64,000 nt of DNA from positions 14,244,322 to 14,308,321 of the forward strand of contig JAJLRJ010000013.1 in NCBI GenBank assembly GCA_024195265.1, written 5' to 3'. Each line of letters starts with the position of its first letter. Position 1 is the stretch's first letter. The position numbers and the translations under genes are program-made. Source of the DNA: Dendrophyllia cribrosa. Its lineage: Eukaryota > Cnidaria > Anthozoa > Scleractinia > Dendrophylliidae. Below are positions 41,401-62,892 of this stretch, piece after piece. The notes under the pieces were generated by a model. That model was given only the letters and a program-made list of their open reading frames with translations. It had not been told where the DNA came from and did no database searches.

Positions 41401-41841
41401 TTTTACAACAATATTTAGAAAAAAATACAAGGAAAAATCGAAGTCTTGTTACAAAACGTGACAGCAAAGAGAAAGAGCAAGCGTTGTCTATAACTTTCTC
41501 GCAATCTGATTGGTTTTTTTCAAGCGCGCGTGATGTTAGCGTCAGCACCGTTGTCTGGACTCCCATTTACCACTCACGTCGACCAATCAGATTGCGAGTT
41601 TAGCGGCAATTGTGGTAAAAAGATAAATATTTGCTAAAGAACGCCGTTAATTAGCAAATAAATTGAACAAACTGAAACAAGATAAAAAAACTATCACAAT
41701 CGTCAGCCAATGACGTGCGTTAGAGCCTGCCTAAATTAAATCGCGCCGGATTCTTTGCAAAGTAGCCTTAAAACTTGTAACAGTCTATTTTTGCCTGAAA
41801 ACCGAACAAGCGTTTCTTGTAAAGTTAAAAGCGAACCTAAG

Positions 41842-50495
<8,654 letters not shown>

Positions 50496-50629
50496 TCTAA
50501 TGTATTTAGAAAGCTGAAGTCAAGAATATTTAAACCAAACAGAGGTGTCTGACCTGCTTTACCTTGTTAATATAACTGAGACGCCAATTCTTGGCTTTGT
50601 CTGTTGATTTATTGTATTGAAATGGGAAG

Positions 50630-50635
50630 AATAAA
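50630..50635 (+). terminator. polyadenylation signal of secreted-protein gene
   Basis: AATAAA, 135 bp after the stop codon. Confidence 0.65.
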
Positions 50636-50639
50636 ACAA

Positions 50640-53600
50640 TATACGGAAGTTGTTTCTCGTCATGGCGGGCTTACCCCCTCCTTCTCCTCTCCTCTTCGAG
50701 CTTTGAATATCAAACTTTCCTTTTCATGTTTTTAGCTGTACCAAGAAATGAAGCTAAGGTCACCCATTCTCCACGGTCTCTGTGCAAGTGCGACCGGAAA
50801 CTAGCTGGCGGTCTATTGTTCGCGTTAGTGCAAGCAAAGGAATTTTTTTTGGTTTGTATATGACGTCATAAAAAATCAAAAATCCAAACTATACGTCCTA
50901 TAAGGCTGTTTCCAACATGGTATGCAGATACCAGTGTTACAATCCTTCACAAAACGTTTCTTGTTTTAAACGATTTTTTGTTTCCGATTTGTAAAGGTTT
51001 TAAATATGTCACGCAATTCGTCACGCTATTCCAGATAAGCGGTGAAAATAAACAAAATTGAACCAGTTAAAGTTATTTTTTCATTATAGATGCTTATAAG
51101 ACGATTTACTGTAACTTATAATGAATCCAATCTTTTGTGATGAGATTTTTTGTGTAATTAAAACTTTGAAGTTTTGGCCGCCATGTTTGTCTCCTTAATA
51201 TAGTGAGACACCAAGATGGCCGCTCCATGGCCTAAAACTCGTTCGCCTATAACTCTTGAACGAAATGCACTTGTGATTCCAAATTTGGCCCAGCTGTGTA
51301 GTTTAAAACTCTCTTCATTCCATAAGCATTTTGGAATCGAAATCTGTTTTTTAATGCTTCTGAATTTTTATATGATGTTAGTTCTAACCAAGAATTGGCC
51401 TTGCCAGATTCAACAACTTGCGCTAATACTGAACTGTGGTCCTATAACTCCCCTCCCCGCCAAGGAACCACCTACTGGGGTCTACGCACCCTACCTTTCT
51501 CAGTCAGAACAGTGAGTGGGTTCTTTCATGCCTGGTTATCAGATTTTATAATGTTATAATGTTGTTCATAAACAATAAGACATATCATCAAAAGTTTTGT
51601 CATCACATTCAACATGATACGAAAAAAATCCGTTATGGTTGTCTGTGATTTGTGATCGCGAAGCTTACTTTCGTGAAGCAAGTCACTCCCTAGTCACTCA
51701 CTTTGTTTAGTGCAAATGAGAGCCTTCCTTAAACTAGGTGACGGTAAAATAGAGGAGAAATACAATAAAATTCGCCAATTGGGAAATCTAAACGGTGACC
51801 GCGTCCGCTTAATAGATATGACCGCTTTAAAGAGGCCAAATTTACAGAAAAGGTCAGTAAATACGGGGAGCGATTGTCTACATATCCGGCAGTGGGGATG
51901 TAAAACTTTAAAGCAAAGCTGAAAACAGCGTATATTTTGTTGAGTACAATATTTCAGCTGGCCAGACCAGCCTTCTTCAGGTACAAGATGTTACTAAATA
52001 AACAATGTTATACGATGTTTTATACAAGGAGAATTTCGCAATATAGAAGAATTAAGTAATACAGGATGTGACGAAATCGGAAATAAAAACAAAAAAGTAT
52101 TACATTTTATCACGTTTGTTCATGCCGTGTGGCTCCAAAGTATCGGAGCTCTCGCGGGCCGAAGGTCTGCTGCGTAGCCACATACTCATAGAACCAATGC
52201 CCGTCATTTTTCATGGTCATGGCTAGCGGAATGTTTCGCGGGCGCGTCGGTCCGTGTGCCCGCCGCCCGCCCGCCCGCCCGCCCGCCCGCCCGCCGCCGT
52301 ACGCGTTGAGCAGGACTAGCTCGCGGGCGCGTATGACGTCGCAAAACATGCGCGTATTACGCCACACAACATCCGGGATCTTAGCAATTTTGAAACCAAA
52401 GCGAGGCTTTGTTTTTCGCGCGGTTACACGGCCGAATGTCACGTCAGCTCGGTACTTTGATGTTTTCCTGTGTTTACTAAGCGGAGAAAACCGTTTGAAT
52501 TAAAATCGTTATTTTCCTGTATTTTTTCGCGGTTTGCTACTCAAGACAGGGATACTCAGAAGCCGCTATAGTGGAAAAAGAAGAGCTTTCAGGGGTAAAA
52601 TCTTGCTTCGAGAAACTTCATACTTTTTTACCAATGTGGGAGCAATGCGAGGAGATGTTTGTCACTTCGGGTTTCAGAACTGAAGAAGCGGAGATTTAAA
52701 GAATTTCCAAGCGGTCGAGGGACTTAAATGTAAAACAAAATACATTTTTCGATGGGAATTTATGTTGATATCAATCTGTGATTGACTTTTTCTTTGTGTT
52801 CTCGCTAGTTTTGGGCAATTGTTTATAAAACCTGCTCAACAAATTCAGTCGTTTTGATTTCTTTCATGGAAGACAGCCTCGAAGCGCTATAAATGGTTCG
52901 CGTTTTGCTTTTGGAGAACAAGAATTAACATTGACGACCGGGCTATTTTTCAATTTTAGCAGTTCTCAAAAACAGAATTACGCGACCGTCTCAAAGTACA
53001 TTTAGACCTTACAAAAGTTCACAAAAACAAATTTTTCTCCGTCTAGAATAACCAATACGACTATTTTTCGGAATAAAATACACTTGTTGCGTATCAAAAA
53101 TAGTCCGAGAATCTGATTTGGAAATCAAAATTGCCAAAAATACACAAACATATTTGCATATTAAAAGGCCACTAGTTTTTACATAAAATCGCTTTTCAAC
53201 CTATGTAATGAATGAACAAACACATAAAAATGGACAACACAATCTTCCTTCGAAAAATTTTATTCAAATCTCCATAAGTTTATGTTTAAAAGCAAAACGC
53301 GAATTTTGTACATGCTAACGAGGCGTTTGGCTAGTTAGTATGAATATAAAAGAATAATAATCGATAATAAATCGGCCACCAGGCTGACTCCGCGCCTCCG
53401 CGCCTAACTCCGCACGATCGGAAACTCGTCCCAACTTTCCGGCGACCTCAGAAAGTGCAATGGGAGTATCCCCCCTCTAGCACCAGACTCGTACCCAGTC
53501 GCTATTAATTGGTTTTTGGGGCGAGAGAAGATTGGATACTAGGCTGAATTGGGTTGCGCGGGGTGTCATGGGAAGGGTCAAGGAAAATATCGACTGGACG

Positions 53601-54000
53601 AACTCAATCCAAAATCGCGACTGTTGTTCACCATTATTGTAAACAATGCTGAGAAAGAATGTAAAATGGCCCATGTGGATAAATACTAGAGGTTACAAAT
53701 TGTAATGATAATGCTTCGAGCAGATGCTGGGCAGTAAAACATAACGGAAACAGTAAATTTACATACAGATATTGATAATTTCATAAATTTATTTATTGGG
53801 TCAATTACCATGATTTTCGAATTACATAAACAAAAAAAGCAAGGCTGATTTACTATTATTTATAGCTGATTAAATCCTCAATTTGGATCCGGTGCTTCTG
53901 TTTTGTTACGTTGGTCCTTGTCTTCAAAATTGCAATCGAATTACATACCATATAAGTAGTTCTTTGTGTTCCATTGTTTAATCGGCAAACTCTGAGCACG
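50640..54000. other. no convincing gene; CpG-rich block
   Basis: Contains a (GCCC)n microsatellite at 52258-52298 in a CpG-rich 250-bp block (52200-52450) that could be a promoter. Short open frames around it (minus 52442-52110; plus about 52540-52699) lack recognisable motifs. Confidence 0.45.
52258..52298. repeat. (GCCC)n microsatellite
   Basis: CCGCCCGCCCGCCC units, about ten, in a CpG-rich block. Confidence 0.9.
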
Positions 54001-54002
54001 TA

Positions 54003-55030
54003 ACAACGCTAAAAAACTCATAAAAGAACATTGCCTTTCCCGTGAATGTCACCAAATCGTTCGTGACCTTGCTGAATGCTCTTTGTGATCCATTGTTCGA
54101 TCGGTAAACTCTGAGCCAAAACAACGGGTGTTTCTTGGTGTTGCGGAAACTATTGTTGGTTAGCTTTTGTGTTGTGGTGTGGGTATTGTTTACTTTCTTT
54201 TGAATCTTTTGTTTTACGTCATTTGGTGATCGCAACACCAAGAAACTGCCAAAACAACGCTGAAAAACTCATAAAACAAAACATTGCCTTCCCCGCGAAA
54301 TGTCACTAAATCGTTCGTGACCTTAATGAATGCTCTTTGTGATCCATTGTTCCGCGTAACGCGTAGGCAACACAGTTGAATTATTTAACGACTACGTACC
54401 GCGTACCGCGTAGCAAGAAAAAATATTGCCCTGTCCTCTTGATTATTTAACGACTGTGTTCCGCGTACCGCGTCGGCAAGAAAAAATATTGCCCTGTCCT
54501 CTTGGATTATTTAACGACTGCGTACCGCGTACCGCGTAGGCAAGAAAATATGTTGTCTTGTCATGTCTTCATACTGCCACTGCGTACCGCGTACAGACTT
54601 TTTTCCTGGGGCACTCGAAATGGCAGGGTATTCTGCAGTTACTCTGGTCCATTGTTCAATCGGCAAACTCTGAGCACGTATACAGCTGTTTCGAGACAGG
54701 TTGTCGGAGAAAAGCAAAAAAGTGCACGCGACAATCCCGAAAGTTGTGGGTAGTCATCAACGCTTTATCCTAAAACCTCCTTTATCCATATGGCCCACCA
54801 TCTAAGATCGTCGCTGTACGGACGAGGCATCGCGGATTTGAATTGATGTATTTATTTGACTTATTAATGATCATATCTCAAATTACTTTTCGGGATTATC
54901 GCGTGCACTTTTGTCCTTTTTCCGACAATCTTTCTCGAAACAGCTGTAAACAACGCTGAAAAACTCATAAAAAACATTGTCTTCCCCGTGAAATGTCATT
55001 AAATCGTTCGTGACCTTGATGAATGCTCCC
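54003..55030. repeat. repeat cluster: 90-bp module, 63-bp tandem, inverted pair
   Basis: AACAACGCTGAAAAACTCAT with TCGTTCGTGACCTT occurs at about 54003-54090, 54252-54350 and 54948-55030. Between them a 63-bp unit with GCGTACCGCGTA and GCAAGAAAAAATATTGCCC repeats three to four times (54385-54600), and the segment at 54684-54745 is mirrored at 54891-54950. Confidence 0.8.
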
Positions 55031-55261
55031 AGCAACAAATAAGTTCGAATTTGGCATGATACATTTGCAAATATCGAAGAAGCGAAGAGAAGCGAGAATG
55101 TGCTATGGACGGATATGGACGGCGAAAGATGCATCCAGATCCAGGCGCATCTAAGTTATGATGACACCGCTGGACGTACGCTTGCCCAAAATCATCGTGA
55201 CAAACAAAAAATCGAGATGCTGGCTGCATAACATAAAGCACAGGGATGTGAAATGATATAT

Positions 55262-55353
55262 ATGAAATAAATCATATATGAACTGCGGAAATGAAATCAA
55301 ATGAAGAATGATCCTCGCAGTTGTGAACGCAATTTAAGCAATTGCGAAAAGAA
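55262..55353 (-). repeat. SINE body, headless copy
   Basis: GATCCTCGCAGTTGTGAACG, AATTTAAGCAATTGCGAAAA and GAAGCCTGA match the body of the SINE at 430-590, and the AT-rich tail matches 640-690. Confidence 0.65.
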
Positions 55354-55548
55354 GCCTGATGCCAAGCAACCACAGGCAAACCAAAGATTAGTGTGCTACT
55401 CGCCTGGGGGCTCGCAGCAATTACAGCTGAATAGCAATATTCTTTAAATATGACGGGATTTTGTGTCATTACAAGATATCTTATGGTTCAGATATTCAGC
55501 CATGGAGCCGATCGATCGAGAGTTAGGAATTTTATTTATGCTGACAAA

Positions 55549-56122
55549 ATTTAAAGGGAGGGTTTCACGGTTCGGCGCATGTGCAAGCTATAACGTAACC
55601 CATTTAATTTCATTGTTTAGACCAATCGGAAGCGAGTAGATAACTCTGGCGGGAAATATGCCTGTGAAAATGTCGCGGTCAGTCAGCTGATTGAATAGAT
55701 GATTATACATACCCATGTGCGCCATGAAAGCCACCAGAGCGTAGAATAAATTCTTCGGGTCAAAGGTGTTATTCAGTGTTGACTTTGTCGGTGTAATCCG
55801 TTGAAATTTTCTGTGAATTTTGATCATCCATTGCTTTGTTTGGACTAATTATAGTATGTGATTATTGAAGTAAATGTGAGTGGTTTTTTAACCGATAAAA
55901 TTGGTAACAAAGCGAATAAAGCATTTTAATCTGTGCACATGCGCCGAACCGTCTCCAAGGTGCGGGATTGCAGAAAATTGGAAGATACTAATTTGCATCT
56001 CGATCATTGAATAAGAATAGAGCTTATTGTCTCAATGCCTCGTTCTAAAAAGAATTGAAAAGAATAGAACCAAATTTTCGCAATCCCGCACCTCACTCCG
56101 AACTGTGAAACCATCCCTTTAA
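55549..56122. repeat. MITE with AAAGGGAGGGTTTCAC termini
   Basis: AAAGGGAGGGTTTCACGGTT at the left pairs with a degenerate mirror at 56098-56122; a second inverted pair (GTTCGGCGCATGTGC with GCACATGCGCCGAAC) lies inside at 55571 and 55935. About 574 bp, no coding frame. Confidence 0.7.
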
Positions 56123-59100
56123 AGTGGTACTATGATCAAAATTTTGCACTTCCCCTTCTCTTCAGTTTTGGAAAGTAGAAGTGCTGAATACTTACCATGC
56201 CAAATTTTAAGTTCAAATTCCAACGGGAAGAGCAGTTATTTTAAACGTAAAGTTCAGCTTCGACTTGCCGCCATTACTCGATTTAAAAATGGCCGAGAAC
56301 CACATAGAGAGCTGGATCTAGTTGAGTCGAGAGGAAGATGACGTCATATTCGCAACACAACAATGGCCGCTTCGTTGTGTGGAAAGACTTATCTCGCATA
56401 AACAAGACCTTTATTTTAATCTTCGTGGTTCTAGGGCCTGCTTTATGCCGAAGATGTTTTTGTGAACGTTCGAGAAGATGCCTCCTGGTAATTTTGTACA
56501 ACACGGGCGCCGAAACATTCTCAAAAGGCAGAATTTCTTTACACAAATCGTCTACCAGCCAGTTCTGTGAGAGTTTATTAAACGCGCCGAACCGCTCAAG
56601 ATGGATACTTTCTTTTGACAATATCAGGGGAAACTCAACCGCTAGGAACCGCTTTGTAATAGTTTACTACTGCTACTACCGCGGATTTACTTTCCAAGGG
56701 AATTTGCGAGACTGAGTGAAACGCGTGAACCAGGAAGATTCGAAACTGTTGATTGTTTGCATGCAAGAATATTGTAAAACAACATTCATGTACCGGGTGA
56801 GTGGCGTACGTGTATGCATTTTTTGTTTCTCAAACGTGCACATCAACTGGCTATATAGGCTCTGAGGCTTGAGTTTTTTTTTAAATACTCCACAGATACT
56901 ACATGTCATACAAACTAATAGCTCATGGCATAAATTGGCCTGGTTGTTTCTGAATATTAATATATTCTCCTTATTTGTAGCACATTTTTAAACACACTCG
57001 CATGAGATACTGTATTTGTGATTACAGGAACTGAAAAGATTATTTTTGTTATCCAATTTATTATCTGTGTTCTTAGTTTTCCATTTTAAAGTTACATCAA
57101 ATTGTTGCTCATTGACACATGTTAACTGTTGTATTTATGTTGGTCCTGCAATATTTTCAGATTAAAAATTTAATAAAGCACAGTACAGTGGGACTGCATC
57201 CTTGATGCATCTTGTACTGTTTGTTTTTACATTTTAAAGGGGAAATGTCCAGGGGATTTTGCTTTCTTGTGCAAAACTACTAATTATTTAACTAACTACC
57301 TTTGGTTCTTTGATAGAAGTGATCCCTTCAACAGAGAACAAGTAATAGAAATTAAGTGATATTTCCAATACACAAAGGAAGAACCATTTTTATTTGAAGT
57401 TGCAATCCAGTCCATCTGCAGTCAATGACGTGTAGTTATAGTTTCATTGTCAACAAAACTGAAGCATTTTTTTTTTGATTTCCTTTACAAATATTTTTTA
57501 TTTTATTTTGGCTTTTCAAAGTGATACTAGAAAAGGTGGCATTGCCCTGGGTATGAACCATTTCTGTACAATCAGGATAGCAAACTCCATTCAAATTTGT
57601 ACCGTTTAGTCATATATATGTCAGATATGTTTGGATTTAACATTGAAATCTACCCAAAATGAAACTGTGAGGCAATATCCCCCAAGGTGGTCTCTTCCAA
57701 GCACTAAGAGTGTGTGATGTATTGAGCAATGTTGGATTATTACCCAGCCACTTTCTTTGTGTGTATTTGCAATACCTCTTTTCATCGACTTTCCTGTTAA
57801 ATGGAGAATCTGACCCGTAAACAACTAGGGATAGAAATGTGAACATGTCAGATAACTACTGAGCTGCCAAGCCATCATGCTTTTTAAAAGGTACAGTTGA
57901 ATTCTATTAGATCTCTTTTATTACAACACTGTTGGAAAGGCAATTTTAAAGAAAAAAACATATTGGATGTAGTTCAATTGGGATAGAGGGAACTGTCTGC
58001 AATAATCAATATTATTGTCAGTATTAAGCAGTGTCCATAAAACTGAGCAAGATTAACTTTTTTGTTTATAAAACACTTAATTTTCTTTAGTAAGCCTAGT
58101 TCTCATTCACTGCTATTTTCTGTTGTTTTTTTTTTCATTGAGCTCCTGACTCAGCACATAAAGGGTTTATGTAGAGTTTTGACATTTTTCACTCAAAGTA
58201 TTTTTTTTAGCCGAGAATGTATTCTCTTGCAAAAGTAATAGCAGGTTCTGTTCATGTAAGATAAAAGTAAATGGAGCCAATCAGGCCAAAAGATCTTGTA
58301 TTTTCACAGAAGAAAAGGACAAAATACATTTTCAAAGGTGTGGGATGTTTATGTCTAACCGAATCTCTTTTAAATCAGCTAATGGTAATCAGCAACAAGA
58401 GCAACAGAAATTATGGTATTTTGCTTTTGGATAATAAAACACAATTGTGAGTGAAAAATATCAAAAATCAAAATCGGCTCTTTATGCACCTAGCTACTCA
58501 ATGTATCCCAGGTGTATATAAATGATCAAGGTGTTTATTTACAAACTAATGTGCTTCGAGGAGGCATTTCTGGTATGCACTGGAAATATTCTGCTTGTGA
58601 TGTTCTCTAGGAAGGGCCTTCCTCATACAGCATCTGCATACCGTTAAACTAAATTCAACTTTGCAGGCAATTTCTTTCTCCAAAAAAAGGGGGGAGTTAA
58701 TAGAGGATTTTCAGTATGTCAAATGCCCAAGATATTTGGAGTTTTTTATGGTCACATGATCTGCTATTTTTTTGCAGGGCCTTCTCTGTGGCCATGAGAA
58801 CCTGGCTTTAATAAAGCATAAAAGAGCAAAATAAGAAATCACAGTATTACCTGGTGATCTCTTGTGCTAAACTACAACATTCTTTTCACCCACACACTGT
58901 TGAAACAGTAATCAGTTTTAAGGCAACAAGATGATAGTAACATGTAACAAAGTATTAATAATTTCCATTCTGCAAATTCCTTTCTTAGAAAATCAAATAA
59001 TGGTTATATATATATATCAATATGTTCATTCTTTCAAAACTTGCACATTAAACTTTCATATGCCCAACCTTGTGTGATTTTGGGAGAATTAAAACAAATA

Positions 59101-59643
59101 CACACTCACAGATGCTAGCTCTTCCAACAGTGCTTATTATTGTGTTGACTTTGCATGAGGCTGAGTAACTGATTTGTTTGATTCACTCGGTTTTATGGAG
59201 ACCAACGATAAGGAAATTTAAATGGATGAAATCGATGCGGACAAAATTTTCCTTCTGTCCCAACTATCTGCTACTGGGACTATTGATGAGGTTTACAATA
59301 ATTCAAGATGACAGCAACCTGAGCTGTACACTTTGATGTCTGCAGTGTTATCAACAACAGTAATAACAACATCGTTTACTTTTCTACAACACCAATTTAT
59401 TCTTTTAGTTTTGCACTGTAGAAACTGAAGGAACTGAATCCAGTGAGAAATAGTAATCGAGCAGTTGACTTTATTTGTTCTTTATGGCTAAACTTCAGTG
59501 TGGAATGATATGATAATACACGTATTGTAAACAAAAGTCAAGATTCGCTGCTTTTGCACACAGCCATTATAATCCGTTTACCAAACTCAAGCGGGGAAAA
59601 GTTCACCATAAATATTTAAAAAAAACATTTCCTTATCGTACCA
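56123..59643. other. AT-rich stretch, no feature identified
   Basis: Long AT-rich non-coding DNA. The open frames at 56283-56715 on both strands overlap and are not recognisable. Confidence 0.5.
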
Positions 59644-59792
59644 AGTAGTATAGGGCGTTGGTGATTCTGGACCATCCAAAGACCTGAATTACCGCCCCCA
59701 CGGATTCATTGCACTCATCCGTGGGGGGCGGTAATTCAGGTCTTTGGATGCTTATTTGGGTGGTCCAGAATGCACCAACGCCCTATACTACT
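59644..59792. repeat. long hairpin at left of the polymerase gene
   Basis: AGTAGTATAGGGCGTTGGTG is mirrored by CACCAACGCCCTATACTACT, and AAAGACCTGAATTACCGCCC by GGGCGGTAATTCAGGTCTTT; arms of about 66 bp, centre at about 59710-59725, with about 12 extra bases in the right arm. It starts with AG, as Polinton termini do. It may be the element's end or an independent fold-back. Confidence 0.7.
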
Positions 59793-59887
59793 AGCCTGTT
59801 TATATATGCTGCTCCGGTACTAGACCACCACCCCCAGGGGGGTATTACAAATTGGAGAAATCACACCCCCTGTATATACCCACCCAC

Positions 59888-62720
59888 ATGGCAATGGCAC
59901 AGCAGATCGATATGAACATGGCGGCTCAAGGTCTTGACTTTAACCCAAGGAACCAAGACTACTTTGGTGATTGGTTGCATGGCTACAAGATGAACGTCCC
60001 TGATGACTACCAAATGAAGGACCTTAATGCTTTTTTCATAGCCAATAGAGCGGCTATTCTCCAGAAAATAGCACGCGAAGTCACAGAGCTTGGTGGAGTG
60101 AAGGTCACTTTGTCATTCGATGTTCACTTTTCAATGGAAGGCGATGACAATCGAGAAATTGATCACTTCTTTTGGAACGTTAATCCACTGATTGTAACAC
60201 ATCTCTATCAGCTGCGAGAGGAGGGCACCCTGGAAGGCATTGTCAATGGTTTTAAGGAAGAGATTGCCAGATGGCAGCAGATGGGTTCTGGCTGGGTGAT
60301 TAATAAAATCAAAACTGTTTACCTTGAGTTCGGGATGTATCAACCACTACGAGGTGGCACATTTATCCCAACCCCATCAAAACTCAGGCCAAAGCATGCT
60401 ATCATCAATGTGAAGAACAATGACAACCGGTGTCTCCGCTGGGCACTGCGATCGGCATTGTTCCCTGTAAATGTTCACTCAGACCGGCCAAGTAGTTATC
60501 CCGCTGATGATGGTCTAAACTTCACTGGAATCGATTTTCCAACACCATTGAGCCAGATATCCAAGGTTGAGCGCCAAAACAACCTTCCAATCAACATTTA
60601 TGGATACCAGAACAACAAGGTGGTTGTTATCAGAGTCAGTGAGCTAGAGAACCCCAATCTGCGAAGGATCAATCTGATGATGCTAACAGGCATGCACACC
60701 TCACATTACTGCTACATCAAGAGCATGAGCAGGCTCCTACACAGTGAGTATAATGTAGGGCGTCGTATGCATCACTGTGACAGGTGCCTCCAAGCCTTTT
60801 CTTCAGAACAGGTTCTAACTGACCATCTCTTCTACTGCAGGGGAGTCAAAGGCAGGCCGGTACGAGCTGAAATGCCAAAAGAAGGCGAAAACTTCCTTCA
60901 CTTCCAGAACTTCCAGAACCAGATGAAGAAGCCTTGGGTTATTTATGCTGACTTCGAAAGCATAGTCGAAAAAGTCCACGGTTGCACACCAGACCCATCA
61001 CAGAGCAGTACCACTGAAACATCCGTACATAAACCCTGCGGGTTCTGCATGTTAGCCGCTCGCTCTGATGGAGAGACAAAGGGTCCTTACCTATACAGAG
61101 GAGAGGACTCGGTGTCACTCTTTCTTAACAGCTTACAGCAGCTGGAAGGAGAGATCAGAGACGAGCTGCAACGCAAGGAACCACTCTCAATGACAAGAGC
61201 AGACTGGGCAGATTTCAACAGTGCAACAGATTGCCACATCTGTGACAAGTCTCTAATCAAGGAGAACCACAGAGATGCCATTGCGGTCTATGACCCAAAC
61301 ACCGGAGAACACGCGGGCTTCGTTCATCGGCACACCAACAAATGCTACCAAAAGGCATTCAAAATTTACATCCAGGGCGAGGATGGCGAATTGGAAGAGT
61401 TCCTATTTGTCGGACCAAGAAACCAAAGGCAGGCCCCCACTGAGAATTTATTCGAGCAGACCGATTGTCTCTTCTGTGGGGAGCCCCTTATCCAAGGCTC
61501 TGTTCGAGACGCAGTCAGAGATCATTGCCACATCACAGGAAAGTACCGGGGTGCGTCTCACAGTGCTTGCAACATCAACTATTTCCGCACCAGCTCGAAA
61601 ATGGAAATAATCCCAGTAATCTTTCATAACTTGAAGGGTTACGATGCGCACCATATCATGAGTGGTATTGCAGACGTGCATTCTGATTTGAAATGCATTC
61701 CCAACAACATGGAGAAGTACATATCCTTCTCCCTTGGCAAGTTGAGGTTCATTGACAGCTTGCAGTTCATGCAGTCAAGCCTAAGCGCCCTGGTTGAAGC
61801 AAACAAGCCAGAGTCCTTTACAATCACGGCAGACTACGAGAAGAACCCTTTCAAACGTGAGCTTATTTTACAAAAAGGTGTCTACCCATATGAGCACATG
61901 GACTCATGGACCCGCTTCGATGAAACAACACTACCACCGAAAGATGTCTTCTACAGTGAGCTCAAGAAGGAAGGCATCTCCGATGAAGACTACGCCCATG
62001 CGCAAAAAGTGTGGGAGGCATTCGGCTGCAAGACACTCGGAGATTACCACGATCTCTACCTCGTGACTGATGTGCTTCTTCTGGCCGATGTTTTCGAGAA
62101 CTTCCGAAAAACATGTCTGAACCACTACAAGCTTGACCCGGCACACTACTATACAAGACCGGGCCTTTCCCGGGACGCCCTTCTCAAGTATACGGGCGTC
62201 AACCTGGAGCTGCTCACAGACGTCAACATGCACCTCTTTGTTGAAAGAGGCTTGCGAGGCGGTATATCCATGGAGAGCAGGCGCCACTGCAAGGCCAACA
62301 ATAAATATCTTCGCGACTTCGACCCAAAGGAAGAGCCAAGCTACATCATGTACTATGACGCAAACAATCTCTACGGCTGGGCCATGAGTCAGCCTCTCCC
62401 AGTTGGCAAGTTCGCATGGTGCCCTGTCTTTCCAACAGTTCACCAGATCAGGAAGTGGAGGCCAAACAGAAAGATCGGTTACATCCTCGAGGTTGATCTT
62501 GAGTACCCAGAGGAGCTGCACGACGAGCACAACGCTTATCCTCTAGCCCCAGAAAAGCAGGTCGTCCCAAAGGAATGGATGTCACCCTATCAAAGGGCCT
62601 TGGTAGAGGGGCAGCCAGAAGACAAGACGCAGAAGCTGCTCCTTACCCTACGCGATAAATCCCGGTACGTGTTGCATTACAGGGCCCTCCAGCAGTACCT
62701 GGATCTTGGAATGAAGTCAG
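59888..62720 (+). pseudogene. Polinton-like protein-primed DNA polymerase B, N-terminal part
   Basis: About 944 residues from the ATG at 59888 (the frame is open 12 codons further up without an ATG) to an insertion. A C2H2-like finger (HHCDRCLQAF...H..YC) near residue 297; exonuclease motif I IYADFES near 355; an endonuclease VII-like DHCHITGKYRG near 545; exonuclease II HNLKGYDAHH near 580; exonuclease III LYLVTDVLLLADVF near 722; palm motif A YYDANNLYGWAM near 822. Family B polymerase with this endonuclease-like insert is typical of Polinton/Maverick. The frame is broken at 62720 by a small MITE; the rest follows at 62888. Confidence 0.85.
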
Positions 62721-62887
62721 GGGCGGATCTAGGGGGAGGGTGCAGGGGGTGCGCACCCCCCCCCCCCCCCCCCCCTGAGATGACCTAGTCTGCGTTGTTC
62801 GCTTTTAAAATTTGTTTACGTCACCCTTCAGTTACGTCATTCCTTAGAGGTGCACCCCCTCCTAAGAAAAATCCTGGATCCGCCCCT
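62719..62887. mobile_element. small MITE inserted in the polymerase gene
   Basis: Inverted termini CAGGGGCGGATCT and GGATCCGCCCCTG, with 5-bp target duplication GAAGT on both sides (62714-62718 and 62888-62892). The interior has CTAGGGGGAGGGTGCAGGGG, a 20-base poly-C (62756-62775) and GTGCACCCCCTCC. It brings an early stop into the polymerase frame. Confidence 0.88.
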
Positions 62888-62892
62888 GGAAG

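Noticed and set aside
52110..52442. A 110-codon minus-strand frame over the CpG-rich block
   Set aside because: It runs through the (GCCC)n repeat, giving Gly-Arg-Ala-Gly repeats; its other parts match nothing I know.
52540..52699. A plus-strand frame with an acidic, protein-like reading
   Set aside because: No ATG, no partner exon and under 60 codons; could be a lost exon but cannot be supported.
56283..56715. Overlapping open frames of 112 and 125 codons on opposite strands
   Set aside because: Mutually exclusive, no motif, in repeat-rich DNA next to a MITE.
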